This document shows positions 55,052 through 63,533 of a stretch of DNA of 64,000 bases, in pieces (position 1 is the first letter of the stretch; each line of letters begins with the position of its first letter). The notes beneath the pieces are model-generated. The model searched no databases. It worked only from the letters and a program-made list of their open reading frames with translations, and was not told where the DNA came from. Source of the stretch: Microvirga puerhi (GTDB lineage Bacteria > Pseudomonadota > Alphaproteobacteria > Rhizobiales > Beijerinckiaceae); the NCBI RefSeq assembly GCF_020089865.1, contig NZ_JAIRBM010000001.1, positions 62,001 through 126,000 of the forward strand. The letters are read 5' to 3'. Made by a program: the position numbers and the translations under genes.

Positions 55052-55573
55052 ATGCAGCAAATCATCGTCTTTTTGTTGAGCAACTTTACGCTGACGCTCT
55101 TTGTCGTCGGGCTGATCGCATCGTTGATTGCCCTTTCGCGGCAACCCAAACCCTGGAGCAGGGCGGTCGTGGTTGAGGCGTTCCTATCCTGGTTTCTGTT
55201 TTTCTCGTTCGGAGTCAGCTTCTTCTATAACTTCGTCATGCACGTCTTCTTTTCCGAAGTCGCGGCATCCTTCATCGGCTGGCAGACCAGCCCGTTCCAG
55301 AAAGAGGTGGGATTTGCGAGCCTCGGGTTCTCGATGGTCGGATTCCTCGCCTTCAAGGGAAGCGCTGGACTTCGACTGGCGGCCATTCTCGGTCCGGCGT
55401 GCTTTCTCTGGGGTGCAGCCGTCGGTCACGCGATTCAGATGGTCGAGGCGCACAATTATTCGCCCGGCAATGCTGGCGTGATCTTCTACACCGACATTCT
55501 GCTGCCGCTCTTCGGCTTCGTGCTGTTGTGGATGAGCGAGAAGCGTGAGCCTGCGCACTTGCGCGCCGCGTGA
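55052..55573 (+). CDS. DUF6790-like integral membrane protein
   Basis: The 173-residue protein has about five hydrophobic helices (residues 2-25, 38-65, 83-105, 108-130 and 145-168). The segments NFTLTLFVVGLIASLIAL, YNFVMHVFFSE and FQKEVGFASLGFSMVGFLAF are like proteins I recall as DUF6790, of unknown function. I chose ATG 55052 with a GGGGGG run upstream. It is convergent with the copper-storage gene. Confidence 0.65.
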   Translation: MQQIIVFLLSNFTLTLFVVGLIASLIALSRQPKPWSRAVVVEAFLSWFLFFSFGVSFFYNFVMHVFFSEVAASFIGWQTSPFQKEVGFASLGFSMVGFLAFKGSAGLRLAAILGPACFLWGAAVGHAIQMVEAHNYSPGNAGVIFYTDILLPLFGFVLLWMSEKREPAHLRAA

Positions 55574-55596
55574 CAACGGCGGAACTGGACGTCGCG

Positions 55597-55624
55597 CATA
55601 CGGGCCGGAAGGGCGGCCCGTATG
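55597..55624. terminator. bidirectional hairpin between convergent genes
   Basis: CATACGGGCC (55597-55606) pairs perfectly with GGCCCGTATG (55615-55624). It lies between the stops of the DUF6790 and copper-storage genes and is followed by TTCTTG. Confidence 0.6.
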
Positions 55625-55640
55625 TTCTTGAGCGGCATGT

Positions 55641-56051
55641 TCAGTGACGCGCACCCATGCTGCCCATGGCATCCCGGCACGCAGCCTCGCAACGGCGGCA
55701 GGCCTCGGCACAGACCCGACAATGCTCGTGTTGCCGCGCGTGACGCTCGCATTCCTCCGCGCAGAGGCGGCATGCCATGGCGCAGGTGTCGAGCATCCGA
55801 TTCAAGAGCTGCTCATTCGTGCCTGTCCGACGAGTCGCCAAGGTCCCGGTGGTCATGCAGATATCGGCACAGTCGAGATCGAGCCGGATGCATTGCCTGA
55901 GCTGCTGCACCATGTCCTCGGCCAGGCAGGCATCTGCGCACGAGGTGCAGATCTGCGCACAATCGTAGCATTCTTCGATGCAGCGGATCAGCACATCGTT
56001 CGTCTGTCCGCGCATCTCAGGGTGTGAGCGGATCATCTCCTGTGCGTGCAT
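55641..56051 (-). CDS. four-helix-bundle copper-storage protein (Csp3-like, DUF326)
   Basis: This 136-residue protein contains 18 cysteines in C-x-x-C, C-x-x-x-C and related spacings along predicted helices, for example RCIEECYDCAQICTSC and CRLCAEECERH. That pattern is typical of Csp proteins, whose four-helix bundles store many Cu(I) ions in the core. No signal peptide is seen, so it should be the cytosolic Csp3 type. ATG 56051 has AGGAG eight bases upstream. Gene order gives no copper operon nearby. Confidence 0.85.
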   Translation of the reverse strand: MHAQEMIRSHPEMRGQTNDVLIRCIEECYDCAQICTSCADACLAEDMVQQLRQCIRLDLDCADICMTTGTLATRRTGTNEQLLNRMLDTCAMACRLCAEECERHARQHEHCRVCAEACRRCEAACRDAMGSMGARH

Positions 56052-56124
56052 TGCGAGTCTCCTGAGGATTGAGGAACGCCCAGCCTGTTGGGCAAAGCCG
56101 GGAGGCCGCAATGGTTCCTCACGA

Positions 56125-57066
56125 TCAGGGCCGGGCTGCCCTCACTTTTGGAGCCAGAATGCCGCTTGCAAGCACGACGCCCAAGGCCGCGAAGGCGATT
56201 CCGACCGTGGCAGCCAGGCTCGGAATCTCGTTCAGCATCGGAATGGCGAGAAGCGCCGCAAGAACCGGTCCAAGCGGCGAGAGTGCCGCTGCCCGGGATG
56301 GGCCCAGACGGTCGATGGCATAGCCGTAGAGAACGATTGCGACGACACCGGAGAGGAAGCCCTGCAGCAGGGCCTGAATGAGAATGCTTCCCAATAGCCC
56401 ATTGGACGCCGCTTGAATGAGGGGAGCCGCTCCGAACGGTAGGAGGAGAAGGACGGACCACAGGCCGATCAGTCCTGCGGCTTGGAGGGCCGTCAGGCCG
56501 CTGCGCCGATAGGCGTGGGTGTAGATCCCCCAGAGGCATGCGCCCGAGAGCAGGAGCAGGTGACCGCGCCAGGCGCCGGTTCCCGTCTGGAACAGGCTCT
56601 GCCCAGCCACGCAGAGATCGGCTGCGAGGATCAGCGCGAAGCCGAGAAGGCGCAGGCCGCCGAGCTTTTCCCCGAAGACCAGCCAGCCGATCAGAGCGAC
56701 GAACAGGGGCATCGTACCGGGCAGCAAGGGGCCGATATCCGCAGCGGGAGCATATTGCATCCCCGTCGCGGCGATGAGGAAGAAGGGTGCGCCGGAGCAC
56801 AGAAGGCCCAGACCCACCTTCACGGGCAGTCCTTTCGGCCACAGGCCGACGCGCCAGACGAACGGCGCGAGGACGACGGCCGGGACGGCAAAACGCACGA
56901 TGCCGACGGCGGCCGGCGGCAGCTGATGGGTCACGGCGTGGCGTGTGCCGACCATCCAGAAAGCCCAGATAATGACGGTCACAAGACCGGCACTCCAGCC
57001 CAACAGGGCCCTTCGATCGACCGAGGGCCGGGAGGAGAGGGCGTTTCCGTGCAACGCGTCGGTCAT
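56125..57066 (-). CDS. DMT-superfamily (EamA) exporter
   Basis: The 313-residue inner-membrane protein has ten hydrophobic helices in two EamA repeats (about 18-150 and 165-300). GLVTVIIWAFWMVGTRHAV starts the first, and GPSRAAALSPLGPVLAALLAIPML is the conserved part of the second. EamA members export amino acids and other metabolites. The divergent Lrp-type regulator 124 bases away suggests control by an amino acid, in the way LysE- or RhtA-type exporters often are. Confidence 0.85.
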   Translation of the reverse strand: MTDALHGNALSSRPSVDRRALLGWSAGLVTVIIWAFWMVGTRHAVTHQLPPAAVGIVRFAVPAVVLAPFVWRVGLWPKGLPVKVGLGLLCSGAPFFLIAATGMQYAPAADIGPLLPGTMPLFVALIGWLVFGEKLGGLRLLGFALILAADLCVAGQSLFQTGTGAWRGHLLLLSGACLWGIYTHAYRRSGLTALQAAGLIGLWSVLLLLPFGAAPLIQAASNGLLGSILIQALLQGFLSGVVAIVLYGYAIDRLGPSRAAALSPLGPVLAALLAIPMLNEIPSLAATVGIAFAALGVVLASGILAPKVRAARP

Positions 57067-57190
57067 GAAAGGCTCCTTGATCGAGAGCATCAGCATGCCT
57101 CAGACAGCCAGAGCATGTCCTTGCGAAGTTCGGCCATTCCATGCTGTTCTCTTGGCAGAAAATTGCGCAAGATCGCGCAAGAGAGCTAAA

Positions 57191-57709
57191 ATGCCCTACA
57201 TCAATCTGGACGCCATCGATCTTAAGATTCTGGCCGCGCTGCAGGATGACGGGCGGCTGACCAACAACGAGCTCGCGGACAAGGTCGGGCTGTCGCCATC
57301 TCCGTGCCTCCGACGGGTCCGCCGTCTGGAGCGGGACGGTTTCATCCAGGCCTATAGGGCCGTGCTCCAAAGGGAATCCGTCGGGCTCGGCCTGACGATC
57401 TTCGTCGAGATCAAGGTCGAGAGGCACTCTCGCGACAATGCCAAGGCGCTACAGGACACTCTGGCGGCGATGCCCGAAGTTGTGTCCTGCCACATGGTTT
57501 CCGGCACGGCCGACTTTATCGCTGAGATCGTCGTTCCACACCTCAAGGCCTATGAACGCCTGTTGACGGAGAAGCTCCTGACGCTTCCGATGATCGGCGA
57601 TATCAGGTCGAATTTCGTGCTGACCCGTGCCAAGTCGGATGCCCCGCTGCCGCTCTCGCACTTGAAGCGCGATGCAAAGGCAAAAGAGCCAGTTCCCGAT
57701 TGCGACTGA
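57191..57709 (+). CDS. Lrp/AsnC-family transcriptional regulator
   Basis: The 172-residue protein has an N-terminal winged HTH (LDAIDLKILAALQDDGRLTNNELADKVGLSPSPCLRRVRRLE-type core, residues 7-45) and a C-terminal RAM ligand domain (about 70-145). Lrp members sense amino acids. It is divergent from the EamA exporter, whose promoter it probably controls. The ATG at 57191 starts MPYINLDAID; a longer frame upstream is unlike the family. Confidence 0.9.
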   Translation: MPYINLDAIDLKILAALQDDGRLTNNELADKVGLSPSPCLRRVRRLERDGFIQAYRAVLQRESVGLGLTIFVEIKVERHSRDNAKALQDTLAAMPEVVSCHMVSGTADFIAEIVVPHLKAYERLLTEKLLTLPMIGDIRSNFVLTRAKSDAPLPLSHLKRDAKAKEPVPDCD

Positions 57710-57728
57710 GATGCCTCATTTGAGGCTT

Positions 57729-57896
57729 TCACTGCGGCCCGGCTTCCATCGCCGAAAGCTTGACTAGGGCCAGGCGCACAAGGTGGCTGGTGGGATGGCT
57801 CATTTGAACGATGCGAATGGCCAGCCGGATTTCCCGAAGCGCGCGATGGTCGAACCCGGAAGTCAGGACCTGAGAGAATGCGGCATGAGACGTCAT
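57729..57896 (-). CDS. small hypothetical protein
   Basis: This 55-residue frame begins MTSHAAFSQVLTSGFDHRAL, with an Ile/Arg-rich helix in the middle (REIRLAIRIVQ). The only strong support is a ribosome-binding site AGAGGTG placed seven bases before ATG 57896. I do not recognise it; it may be a spurious frame. It is convergent with the Lrp gene and divergent from ilvD. Confidence 0.4.
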   Translation of the reverse strand: MTSHAAFSQVLTSGFDHRALREIRLAIRIVQMSHPTSHLVRLALVKLSAMEAGPQ

Positions 57897-58114
57897 GGTG
57901 GCACCTCTTAAGCGTGCTTCCCAAAGTGTGTAACAAGTGGTTAACCGAGTGGCAGCCCGTTTACTGTGCTTGGGCACACAAGGCATGAATCGCTCACATG
58001 CCAGCTTCGAACCCGTCGCATCGTACTGCGACCATCCTTAGGGTTGGACTGGCCGCCGGGCCTGTGTAATAAACCTCCACCCTCACGGCTTCTTTCGTAA
58101 TTTTAGGTCTTGCT

Positions 58115-59956
58115 ATGCCGCAGTATCGTTCTCGCACTACCACCCATGGCCGCAATATGGCCGGCGCTCGCGGGCTCTGGCGCGCCACGGGCATGAAGGA
58201 CGAGGATTTCGGCAAGCCGATTATCGCGGTCGTCAATTCCTTCACCCAGTTCGTGCCAGGCCACGTGCATTTGAAGGATCTCGGGCAGATGGTGGCCCGT
58301 GAGATCGAGAAGGCCGGCGGCGTCGCCAAGGAATTCAACACCATCGCCGTCGACGACGGCATCGCCATGGGCCATGACGGCATGCTCTACAGCCTGCCGT
58401 CCCGCGAGATCATCGCGGATTCCGTCGAGTACATGGTGAATGCCCATTGCGCGGACGCGATGGTCTGCATCTCGAACTGCGACAAGATCACGCCCGGCAT
58501 GCTGATGGCGGCTCTGCGCCTCAACATTCCTGCGGTGTTCGTGTCCGGCGGGCCGATGGAGGCCGGCAAGGTGAACCTGCGCGGCAAGCTCAAGTCCATG
58601 GACCTCATCGATGCCATGGTGGTGGCGGCCGACGACAGCTATACCGACGAGGAAGTGAAGGCCGTCGAGCGGTCCGCCTGCCCGACCTGCGGGTCCTGCT
58701 CCGGCATGTTCACCGCAAATTCCATGAACTGCCTCACGGAGGCGCTCGGTCTCGCGCTGCCGGGCAACGGCACGGTGCTCGCTACCCATGCCGACCGCAA
58801 GCGGCTGTTCGTCGAAGCCGGTCATCTGATCGTCGATCTGGCACGGCGCTATTACGAGCAGGACGATGCCTCAGTGCTGCCGCGCTCCGTCGCGAGCTTC
58901 CAGGCCTTCGAGAACGCCATGACGCTCGACATCGCCATGGGCGGTTCCACCAACACGGTTCTTCATCTTCTGGCAGCGGCCTATGAGGGCGAGGTCGACT
59001 TCACCATGAAGGACATCGACAGGCTGTCCCGCCATGTGCCGGTCCTATGCAAGGTCGCACCGGCCGTAGCGGACGTGCATGTCGAAGACGTCCATCGCGC
59101 TGGCGGCATCATGGGCATTCTCGGCGAGCTCGACCGCGCGGGTCTCATCCACCGCGACGTGACGACCGTACACAGCGAGAGCATGGGCCATGCTCTCGAC
59201 CGCTGGGACGTGAAGCGCACCAACAGCGAGGCTGTTCGCACCTTCTTCCAGGCGGCGCCGGGCGGCGTTCCGACCCAGGTTGCGTTCAGCCAGGAGCGGC
59301 GCTGGGAGGAACTCGACCTCGACCGGCAAAAGGGCGTGATCCGCGAGAAGTCCGCCGCCTTCTCCCAGGATGGCGGCTTGGCAGTGCTCTCCGGCAACCT
59401 TGCCGTAGACGGCTGCATCGTGAAGACGGCCGGCGTCGACGAGAGCATTCTCGTGTTCAGCGGGCCTGCCAAGGTTTTCGAGAGCCAGGACGATGCCGTG
59501 AAAGGCATTCTGGGCGGAGTTGTGAAAGCCGGCGATGTGGTCGTCATCCGCTATGAAGGTCCACGTGGTGGTCCCGGCATGCAGGAGATGCTTTACCCCA
59601 CCAGTTATTTGAAGTCGAAGGGACTTGGGAAAGCCTGCGCGCTGATCACCGATGGGCGCTTCTCGGGCGGCACGTCCGGCCTTTCCATCGGTCACGCTTC
59701 CCCGGAAGCCGCCGAGGGAGGACTGATCGGCCTCGTGGAAGAGGGGGATCGCATCGAGATCGATATCCCGAACCGCTCGATCCGTCTCGCCGTGTCGGAC
59801 GAAGTGCTTGCCCGGCGTCGGGCCGCCGAGGAGGCAAAAGGCTCAAAGGCCTGGAAGCCGCAAGGACGGACCCGCAAGGTCTCGACGGCCCTCAAGGCCT
59901 ATGCCGCGATGGCGACGAGCGCCGCGAAGGGCGCTGTGCGGGTCCTGCCCGAATAG
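58115..59956 (+). CDS. ilvD: dihydroxy-acid dehydratase
   Basis: IlvD dehydrates dihydroxy acids to the 2-oxo acids that lead to valine, isoleucine and leucine. The 613-residue protein is the standard [4Fe-4S] type. Conserved cysteines lie in [16 protein letters not shown] near residue 122 and [20 protein letters not shown] near 195. [20 protein letters not shown] is the C-terminal active-site part. It stands alone after a 218-base leader in which no clear attenuator was seen. Confidence 0.95.
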   Translation: MPQYRSRTTTHGRNMAGARGLWRATGMKDEDFGKPIIAVVNSFTQFVPGHVHLKDLGQMVAREIEKAGGVAKEFNTIAVDDGIAMGHDGMLYSLPSREIIADSVEYMVNAHCADAMVCISNCDKITPGMLMAALRLNIPAVFVSGGPMEAGKVNLRGKLKSMDLIDAMVVAADDSYTDEEVKAVERSACPTCGSCSGMFTANSMNCLTEALGLALPGNGTVLATHADRKRLFVEAGHLIVDLARRYYEQDDASVLPRSVASFQAFENAMTLDIAMGGSTNTVLHLLAAAYEGEVDFTMKDIDRLSRHVPVLCKVAPAVADVHVEDVHRAGGIMGILGELDRAGLIHRDVTTVHSESMGHALDRWDVKRTNSEAVRTFFQAAPGGVPTQVAFSQERRWEELDLDRQKGVIREKSAAFSQDGGLAVLSGNLAVDGCIVKTAGVDESILVFSGPAKVFESQDDAVKGILGGVVKAGDVVVIRYEGPRGGPGMQEMLYPTSYLKSKGLGKACALITDGRFSGGTSGLSIGHASPEAAEGGLIGLVEEGDRIEIDIPNRSIRLAVSDEVLARRRAAEEAKGSKAWKPQGRTRKVSTALKAYAAMATSAAKGAVRVLPE

Positions 59957-59977
59957 TCGGGTGCACCTTCGGACTGC

Positions 59978-60511
59978 CTAGCTTACGCGTCGTGCCCCGG
60001 CCGTCGCGGTCCGTTCGACCTCGACGTGGAACTGTTCCACGTCGGGGCTTTCGTCCGGGATCGCTCCGACTTGGTAGCGATAGGCGAGTTCGCCGCCAAG
60101 CCAGCCGTTGAAGATCAGCAGCGCGGTCGTGACGAGCGAGAGCCAGAAGCCCCAGCCCTGCGCTCCGGCTACGGGATCAGCCCATCGCAGCCACAAATTG
60201 ATCGCGGCCAGCACAACGACCGCCAGATTCCCGATCATGTGCGCCCACGAAACCCATACGTTGCGCACCCGGTCGATGGTCAGAAAGTCAATGAAGCCGG
60301 GAATAGCGGCCAAAAGAGCCATGACGATACCGGCGCTTAGGAGCCAGTAGGACCCTCGCGCCCAAAACGTATCCGCCGTGCTGCGAAATGCGATGTCGGT
60401 CGCGAAGGCGCCGATGAGAAACGCGATCGGAAAGACAACGAGCATGTGATGGATCGGGTGTCCGGCGATAGCGGCCGTGCTCTCGACGCCATGCCGATGA
60501 TAACGAGCCAT
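59978..60511 (-). CDS. DUF2231 membrane protein
   Basis: The 177-residue protein has four membrane helices (about 17-40, 52-73, 85-107, 117-137). The GHPIHHMLVVFPIAFLIGA start, with two adjacent histidines, is the signature of DUF2231, possibly haem- or quinone-related. A C-terminal soluble tail follows. GGAGG is seven bases before ATG 60511. A possible sigma-EcfG promoter (GGAAC-N16-CATT, minus strand 60543-60567) lies upstream. Confidence 0.8.
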   Translation of the reverse strand: MARYHRHGVESTAAIAGHPIHHMLVVFPIAFLIGAFATDIAFRSTADTFWARGSYWLLSAGIVMALLAAIPGFIDFLTIDRVRNVWVSWAHMIGNLAVVVLAAINLWLRWADPVAGAQGWGFWLSLVTTALLIFNGWLGGELAYRYQVGAIPDESPDVEQFHVEVERTATAGARRVS

Positions 60512-60542
60512 GAAATCCTCCGTCCGAGGCCTTCCTTGAGAG

Positions 60543-60567
60543 AATGCTGCGGTTCGGCTTTCGTTCC
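60543..60567 (-). promoter_or_regulatory. possible sigma-EcfG-like promoter of the DUF2231 gene
   Basis: On the minus strand GGAAC (60567-60563) and CATT (60546-60543) are 16 bases apart. The -35 is perfect and the -10 deviates from CGTT at one base. It sits 32 bases before the start codon. Confidence 0.4.
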
Positions 60568-60732
60568 TGGTGCGGCAAGTCTGCCGATGTGGAGAGCTCG
60601 AAACGCGTCGCTGGCGCCGGTTTGAACCGAGGCGGACGAACCGGTGCTGCAATCTCCATGACGTTGGATCGAAACTTTAGCGCCGCGGTGGCGTTGGCCG
60701 ATGGGATATTTTTGCCACCAAAGGAGTTTATG

Positions 60733-61146
60733 ATGCGACGCATAACCTTGACGGCTGCTCTTGGCGCGCTTCTGATAAGTGCTGCTGGAGCGATGGCGCA
60801 GCCCTATCCTGCCCCGGTGCCGAATGCCAGCGGCTCCCAGACGACCGATCCGCTGACCTATGGCGATACGGCGCGGCCAGGCTTCGTGCCCGCTCCAGTT
60901 GAGGGCCTGTCCGTCGGCACCTGCGTGCCATCGCCGAATGCCAGCGGTTCGCTGACGACAAACCCTTGCGGTTACAACAATGCCGGTACGACGCCGGGGA
61001 ATGAGCCTCTCGCGACGGGTTCGATCATCGTGCAGCCCGCGCCGATGTATGAGACTGCGCCGATATACGAGTCGGTGCCGGTCCCCAACGCCAGCGGATC
61101 GCAGGTCACGAATCCGATGACCTACGGCGACACGCTTCCGCGTTAA
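60733..61146 (+). CDS. small exported protein with NASGS repeats
   Basis: The 137-residue protein has a signal peptide (MRRITLTAALGALLISAAGAMAQ). The mature part contains three copies of a unit P-N-A-S-G-S-x-x-T-(D/N)-P: PNASGSQTTDPLTYGDT near residue 29, PNASGSLTTNPCGYNN near 67, and PNASGSQVTNPMTYGDT at the end. Between the copies are Pro/Tyr-rich linkers (MYETAPIYESVP). It may be a cell-surface protein. AAGGAG lies upstream; ATG 60730 is the alternative start. Confidence 0.65.
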   Translation: MRRITLTAALGALLISAAGAMAQPYPAPVPNASGSQTTDPLTYGDTARPGFVPAPVEGLSVGTCVPSPNASGSLTTNPCGYNNAGTTPGNEPLATGSIIVQPAPMYETAPIYESVPVPNASGSQVTNPMTYGDTLPR

Positions 61147-61172
61147 GCCGCTTTATCGTCTCGTCTTTTACA

Positions 61173-61205
61173 GCTCCATCCGGTCTCCGGGTGGGGCTTT
61201 GTTGT
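61173..61205 (+). terminator. terminator after the NASGS repeat gene
   Basis: GCTCCATCCGG (61173-61183) pairs with CCGGGTGGGGC (61187-61197) with two G-U pairs and a three-base loop, followed by TTTGTTGTG. Confidence 0.6.
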
Positions 61206-61312
61206 GAGTAAACGCTGTACATGGAATGTATCGCGTTGAACTTTGTTACGCACGATGATTGGGTGCCGTTCCTGGCCATTGCTGACGTGTTAGGGAACAG
61301 ACGGTAGCTTTC

Positions 61313-61684
61313 ATGAAATGCCCTTTAATGGCCCTTGCCGTGGTTCCCCTCATTCCGGCGTTGGTTGCCTGTAATACGGTCCCTGACAGTACAAACCTTC
61401 GCAGCGAACGGGCCGAGCTCACCATGCTACTGCATGGTCAGGTTCAGCGCTGTTATGTGGTGCCGATAGCGAGCAGGGGTGCGCCATCAGCAACGATCGA
61501 GGTCCGCCTCAAGCCCGATGGGAGTTTGGCACAGGGACCGGTCGCCCTTGATGGCAATCCAAATTCGCCAGTCACGCAAGCTGCTCTCAGAGCCCTGCGC
61601 CGCTGTACGCCATTCAAGATCCCTGCCGTTTTCGCTCCGCAATATCCATTCTGGAAGACGTTGCGCATCGTTTTCTCGTCATAG
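61313..61684 (+). CDS. small lipoprotein with a TonB/TolA C-terminal-like domain
   Basis: This 123-residue protein has a lipobox (LIPALVACNT). The mature part has RCYVVPIASRGAPSATIEVRLKPDGSLAQG and ends QAALRALRRCTPFKIPAVFAPQYPFWKTLRIVFSS. That matches the beta-alpha-beta plan of the TolA C-terminal or TonB-C domain, with two cysteines likely bridged. It lacks the TonB transmembrane anchor and Pro-rich linker. It may bind Tol/Pal or TonB-receptor partners; that is inference. Confidence 0.6.
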   Translation: MKCPLMALAVVPLIPALVACNTVPDSTNLRSERAELTMLLHGQVQRCYVVPIASRGAPSATIEVRLKPDGSLAQGPVALDGNPNSPVTQAALRALRRCTPFKIPAVFAPQYPFWKTLRIVFSS

Positions 61685-61717
61685 AGTGAGATCCTTCAGG
61701 CGCGTCGGCAATGCCAT

Positions 61718-61999
61718 CTAGCGCACGCCCTCGGCGCGGATGACAGCCCGCAAGGGGCCGTACTCCGTCTGCTTTCGCACATCGAGCTGGACGCGTCCGC
61801 TGGCGCCTGTCCGAACCCCATCGGACGAACGTGTCTTGGGGGATCCGATCACGGTTTCAGCCCGGACGCGCCCGCTCACGCGAACGCAGGTGTCCGAGCC
61901 CTGAAGCGTCGAGAACCCAGGCGGGCAGGCGAGAGCCGCACCTGTCCCCAGGATGGAAATCAGGCTTGCCGCAGCGGCAACAAGAAGGCTTGAATGCAT
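61718..61999 (-). CDS. mini-porin: exported Porin_2 N-terminal-like fragment
   Basis: The 93-residue protein has a signal peptide (MHSSLLVAAAASLISILG). It then carries FSTLQGSDTCVRVSGRVRAE, close to the start of alphaproteobacterial Omp2b-type porins (x-x-PGTDTC-x-x-x-GGYVRAE). The later GRVQLDVRKQTEYGPLRAVIR resembles the next conserved porin strand pair. Normal porins have 350-500 residues, so this is only the N-terminal plug and first strands. ATG 61999 has AGGGG six bases upstream. It looks intact rather than decayed, with its own stop. Confidence 0.55.
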   Translation of the reverse strand: MHSSLLVAAAASLISILGTGAALACPPGFSTLQGSDTCVRVSGRVRAETVIGSPKTRSSDGVRTGASGRVQLDVRKQTEYGPLRAVIRAEGVR

Positions 62000-62132
62000 T
62001 GGCACCCCTGGCGTTCGTTCGACGGATCATAAAGTAAACGAGAGCGGATTGCGCGCTCTTTGTTATCGCCGCGACGTCGGGCCTTTGTCGAGGAAGCGAG
62101 CGCTCAGCATTTGAGCCGGAGGAGAAGGCGCG

Positions 62133-63503
62133 ATGGAAGACTGGCTCGGCGCGGCGATGTCTTACGTCTCATCCTGGATTCCGTTCCAGCTTCGTTATCT
62201 CGACCAGCCGGGCTGTGCGATCGCCATCTCGTACAAGGGGCAGGTCGTATTCAATGAGGCCTTCGGCCGTGCCGATCTCTCGACGGAAGAAGATCTAACG
62301 CCCCGGCACGCCTTTCGCATTGCCTCTCATTCCAAGACCTTCACGGCGGCCGCGCTTCTCAAGCTGCGCGAACGGGAGCAGCTTCGGCTCGATGACACGG
62401 TCGGGCAGTTCGTAACGGGTCTTCACCCGCAGGCGGCAGCGGCAACTCTCGAACAGCTCCTCACCCATAGCGCAGGCCTTACCCGCGATGGCCAGGACAG
62501 TGGTCAGTTCACGGACCGCCGCGCCTATCTGTCGGTCGATGAGCTGCGCGCCGATCTCGCAATGCCACAACCTCTCGAACCTGGAGAGAGCTTCAAGTAT
62601 TCCAATCACGGCTACGGCCTGCTCGGTCTCGTGATCGAGGCCGTGACGGGCGAGCCTTACGCTGCATGGATGAAGCGCGAGATCCTCGAGGCTGCGGGCG
62701 TACCTGGGATCGCGCCGGATGTCCCTTATGTGGAAGAAGCGCCTCTGGCGCGCGGGCACAGCACGAGACTGCCTCTCGGCCGCCGTGTCGTCATTCCCGG
62801 AAACGGGCCTGCCAATGCGATCGCGCCAGCCGGCGGCTTCGTTGCAACGGCCGGCGACCTGGTCCGGTTCTTCGCTCAACTCTCGCCGACGGCCGAGACC
62901 AGCATCCTGTCCGTAGCGAGCCGCCGCGAAATGGTTCGGCGACGATGGCGTGATGAGGGGAGTGCTCAGGAGCGTCATTACGGACTGGGCACCATATCGG
63001 GACCGCCTGGGGAATGGGCATCCTTCGGCCATTCCGGATCTCTCCAAGGCTTTCTGTCCAGAACCGCCGTCTATGTGCCGCATGGCGTGGCGATTACCGT
63101 TCTGGCCAACGCCATAGACGCGCCGGCATCGCTCTGGGTCGACGGGATCGCGCATATCCTAAAGACCTTCGCGCAGAAGGGAGCGCCTGGACCGGAGATC
63201 GCCGACTGGACCGGGCGCTGGTGGAGCATCTGGGGCGCCACCGATCTGGTGGCCCTCGGAGAGCGCGTTCTGGCAGCTTCTCCTTATACGTTCTGGCCCT
63301 TCGGAGAAGTGAGCGAAGCGGAGATGACCGACCGCGACAATGGTGTCTTGGTGCAAGGCTCAGGATTCAACAGCATTCACGAGCCTCTGCGACGCGTTCG
63401 GGACGAGGCGGGAAAGGTGCGCGAAGTCTGGATCGGCGGCAGTCGCCTCATCGATGAGGCGGCGTTGCGGAAAGAGATGCTCGACCGATACGAGCCGCGC
63501 TGA
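62133..63503 (+). CDS. serine hydrolase of the beta-lactamase (class C-like) family
   Basis: The 456-residue protein has the S-x-x-K motif ASHSKTF near residue 66, Y-x-N in YSNHGYG near 154 and H-x-G in FGHSGSL near 299, so it retains a complete catalytic set. No signal peptide is visible, which argues for a cytosolic esterase or peptidase rather than a drug-resistance enzyme. The last 110 residues (DWTGRWWSIWGATDLVALG) form an additional domain. GGAGGAGAAGG lies close upstream. Confidence 0.87.
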   Translation: MEDWLGAAMSYVSSWIPFQLRYLDQPGCAIAISYKGQVVFNEAFGRADLSTEEDLTPRHAFRIASHSKTFTAAALLKLREREQLRLDDTVGQFVTGLHPQAAAATLEQLLTHSAGLTRDGQDSGQFTDRRAYLSVDELRADLAMPQPLEPGESFKYSNHGYGLLGLVIEAVTGEPYAAWMKREILEAAGVPGIAPDVPYVEEAPLARGHSTRLPLGRRVVIPGNGPANAIAPAGGFVATAGDLVRFFAQLSPTAETSILSVASRREMVRRRWRDEGSAQERHYGLGTISGPPGEWASFGHSGSLQGFLSRTAVYVPHGVAITVLANAIDAPASLWVDGIAHILKTFAQKGAPGPEIADWTGRWWSIWGATDLVALGERVLAASPYTFWPFGEVSEAEMTDRDNGVLVQGSGFNSIHEPLRRVRDEAGKVREVWIGGSRLIDEAALRKEMLDRYEPR

Positions 63504-63533
63504 CTCATTGCAATGCAGAGGATATGGTTTCGG

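Noticed and set aside
57897..58114. Leader of ilvD as a branched-chain attenuator
   Set aside because: No leader peptide rich in Val, Leu or Ile followed by alternative stems was found.
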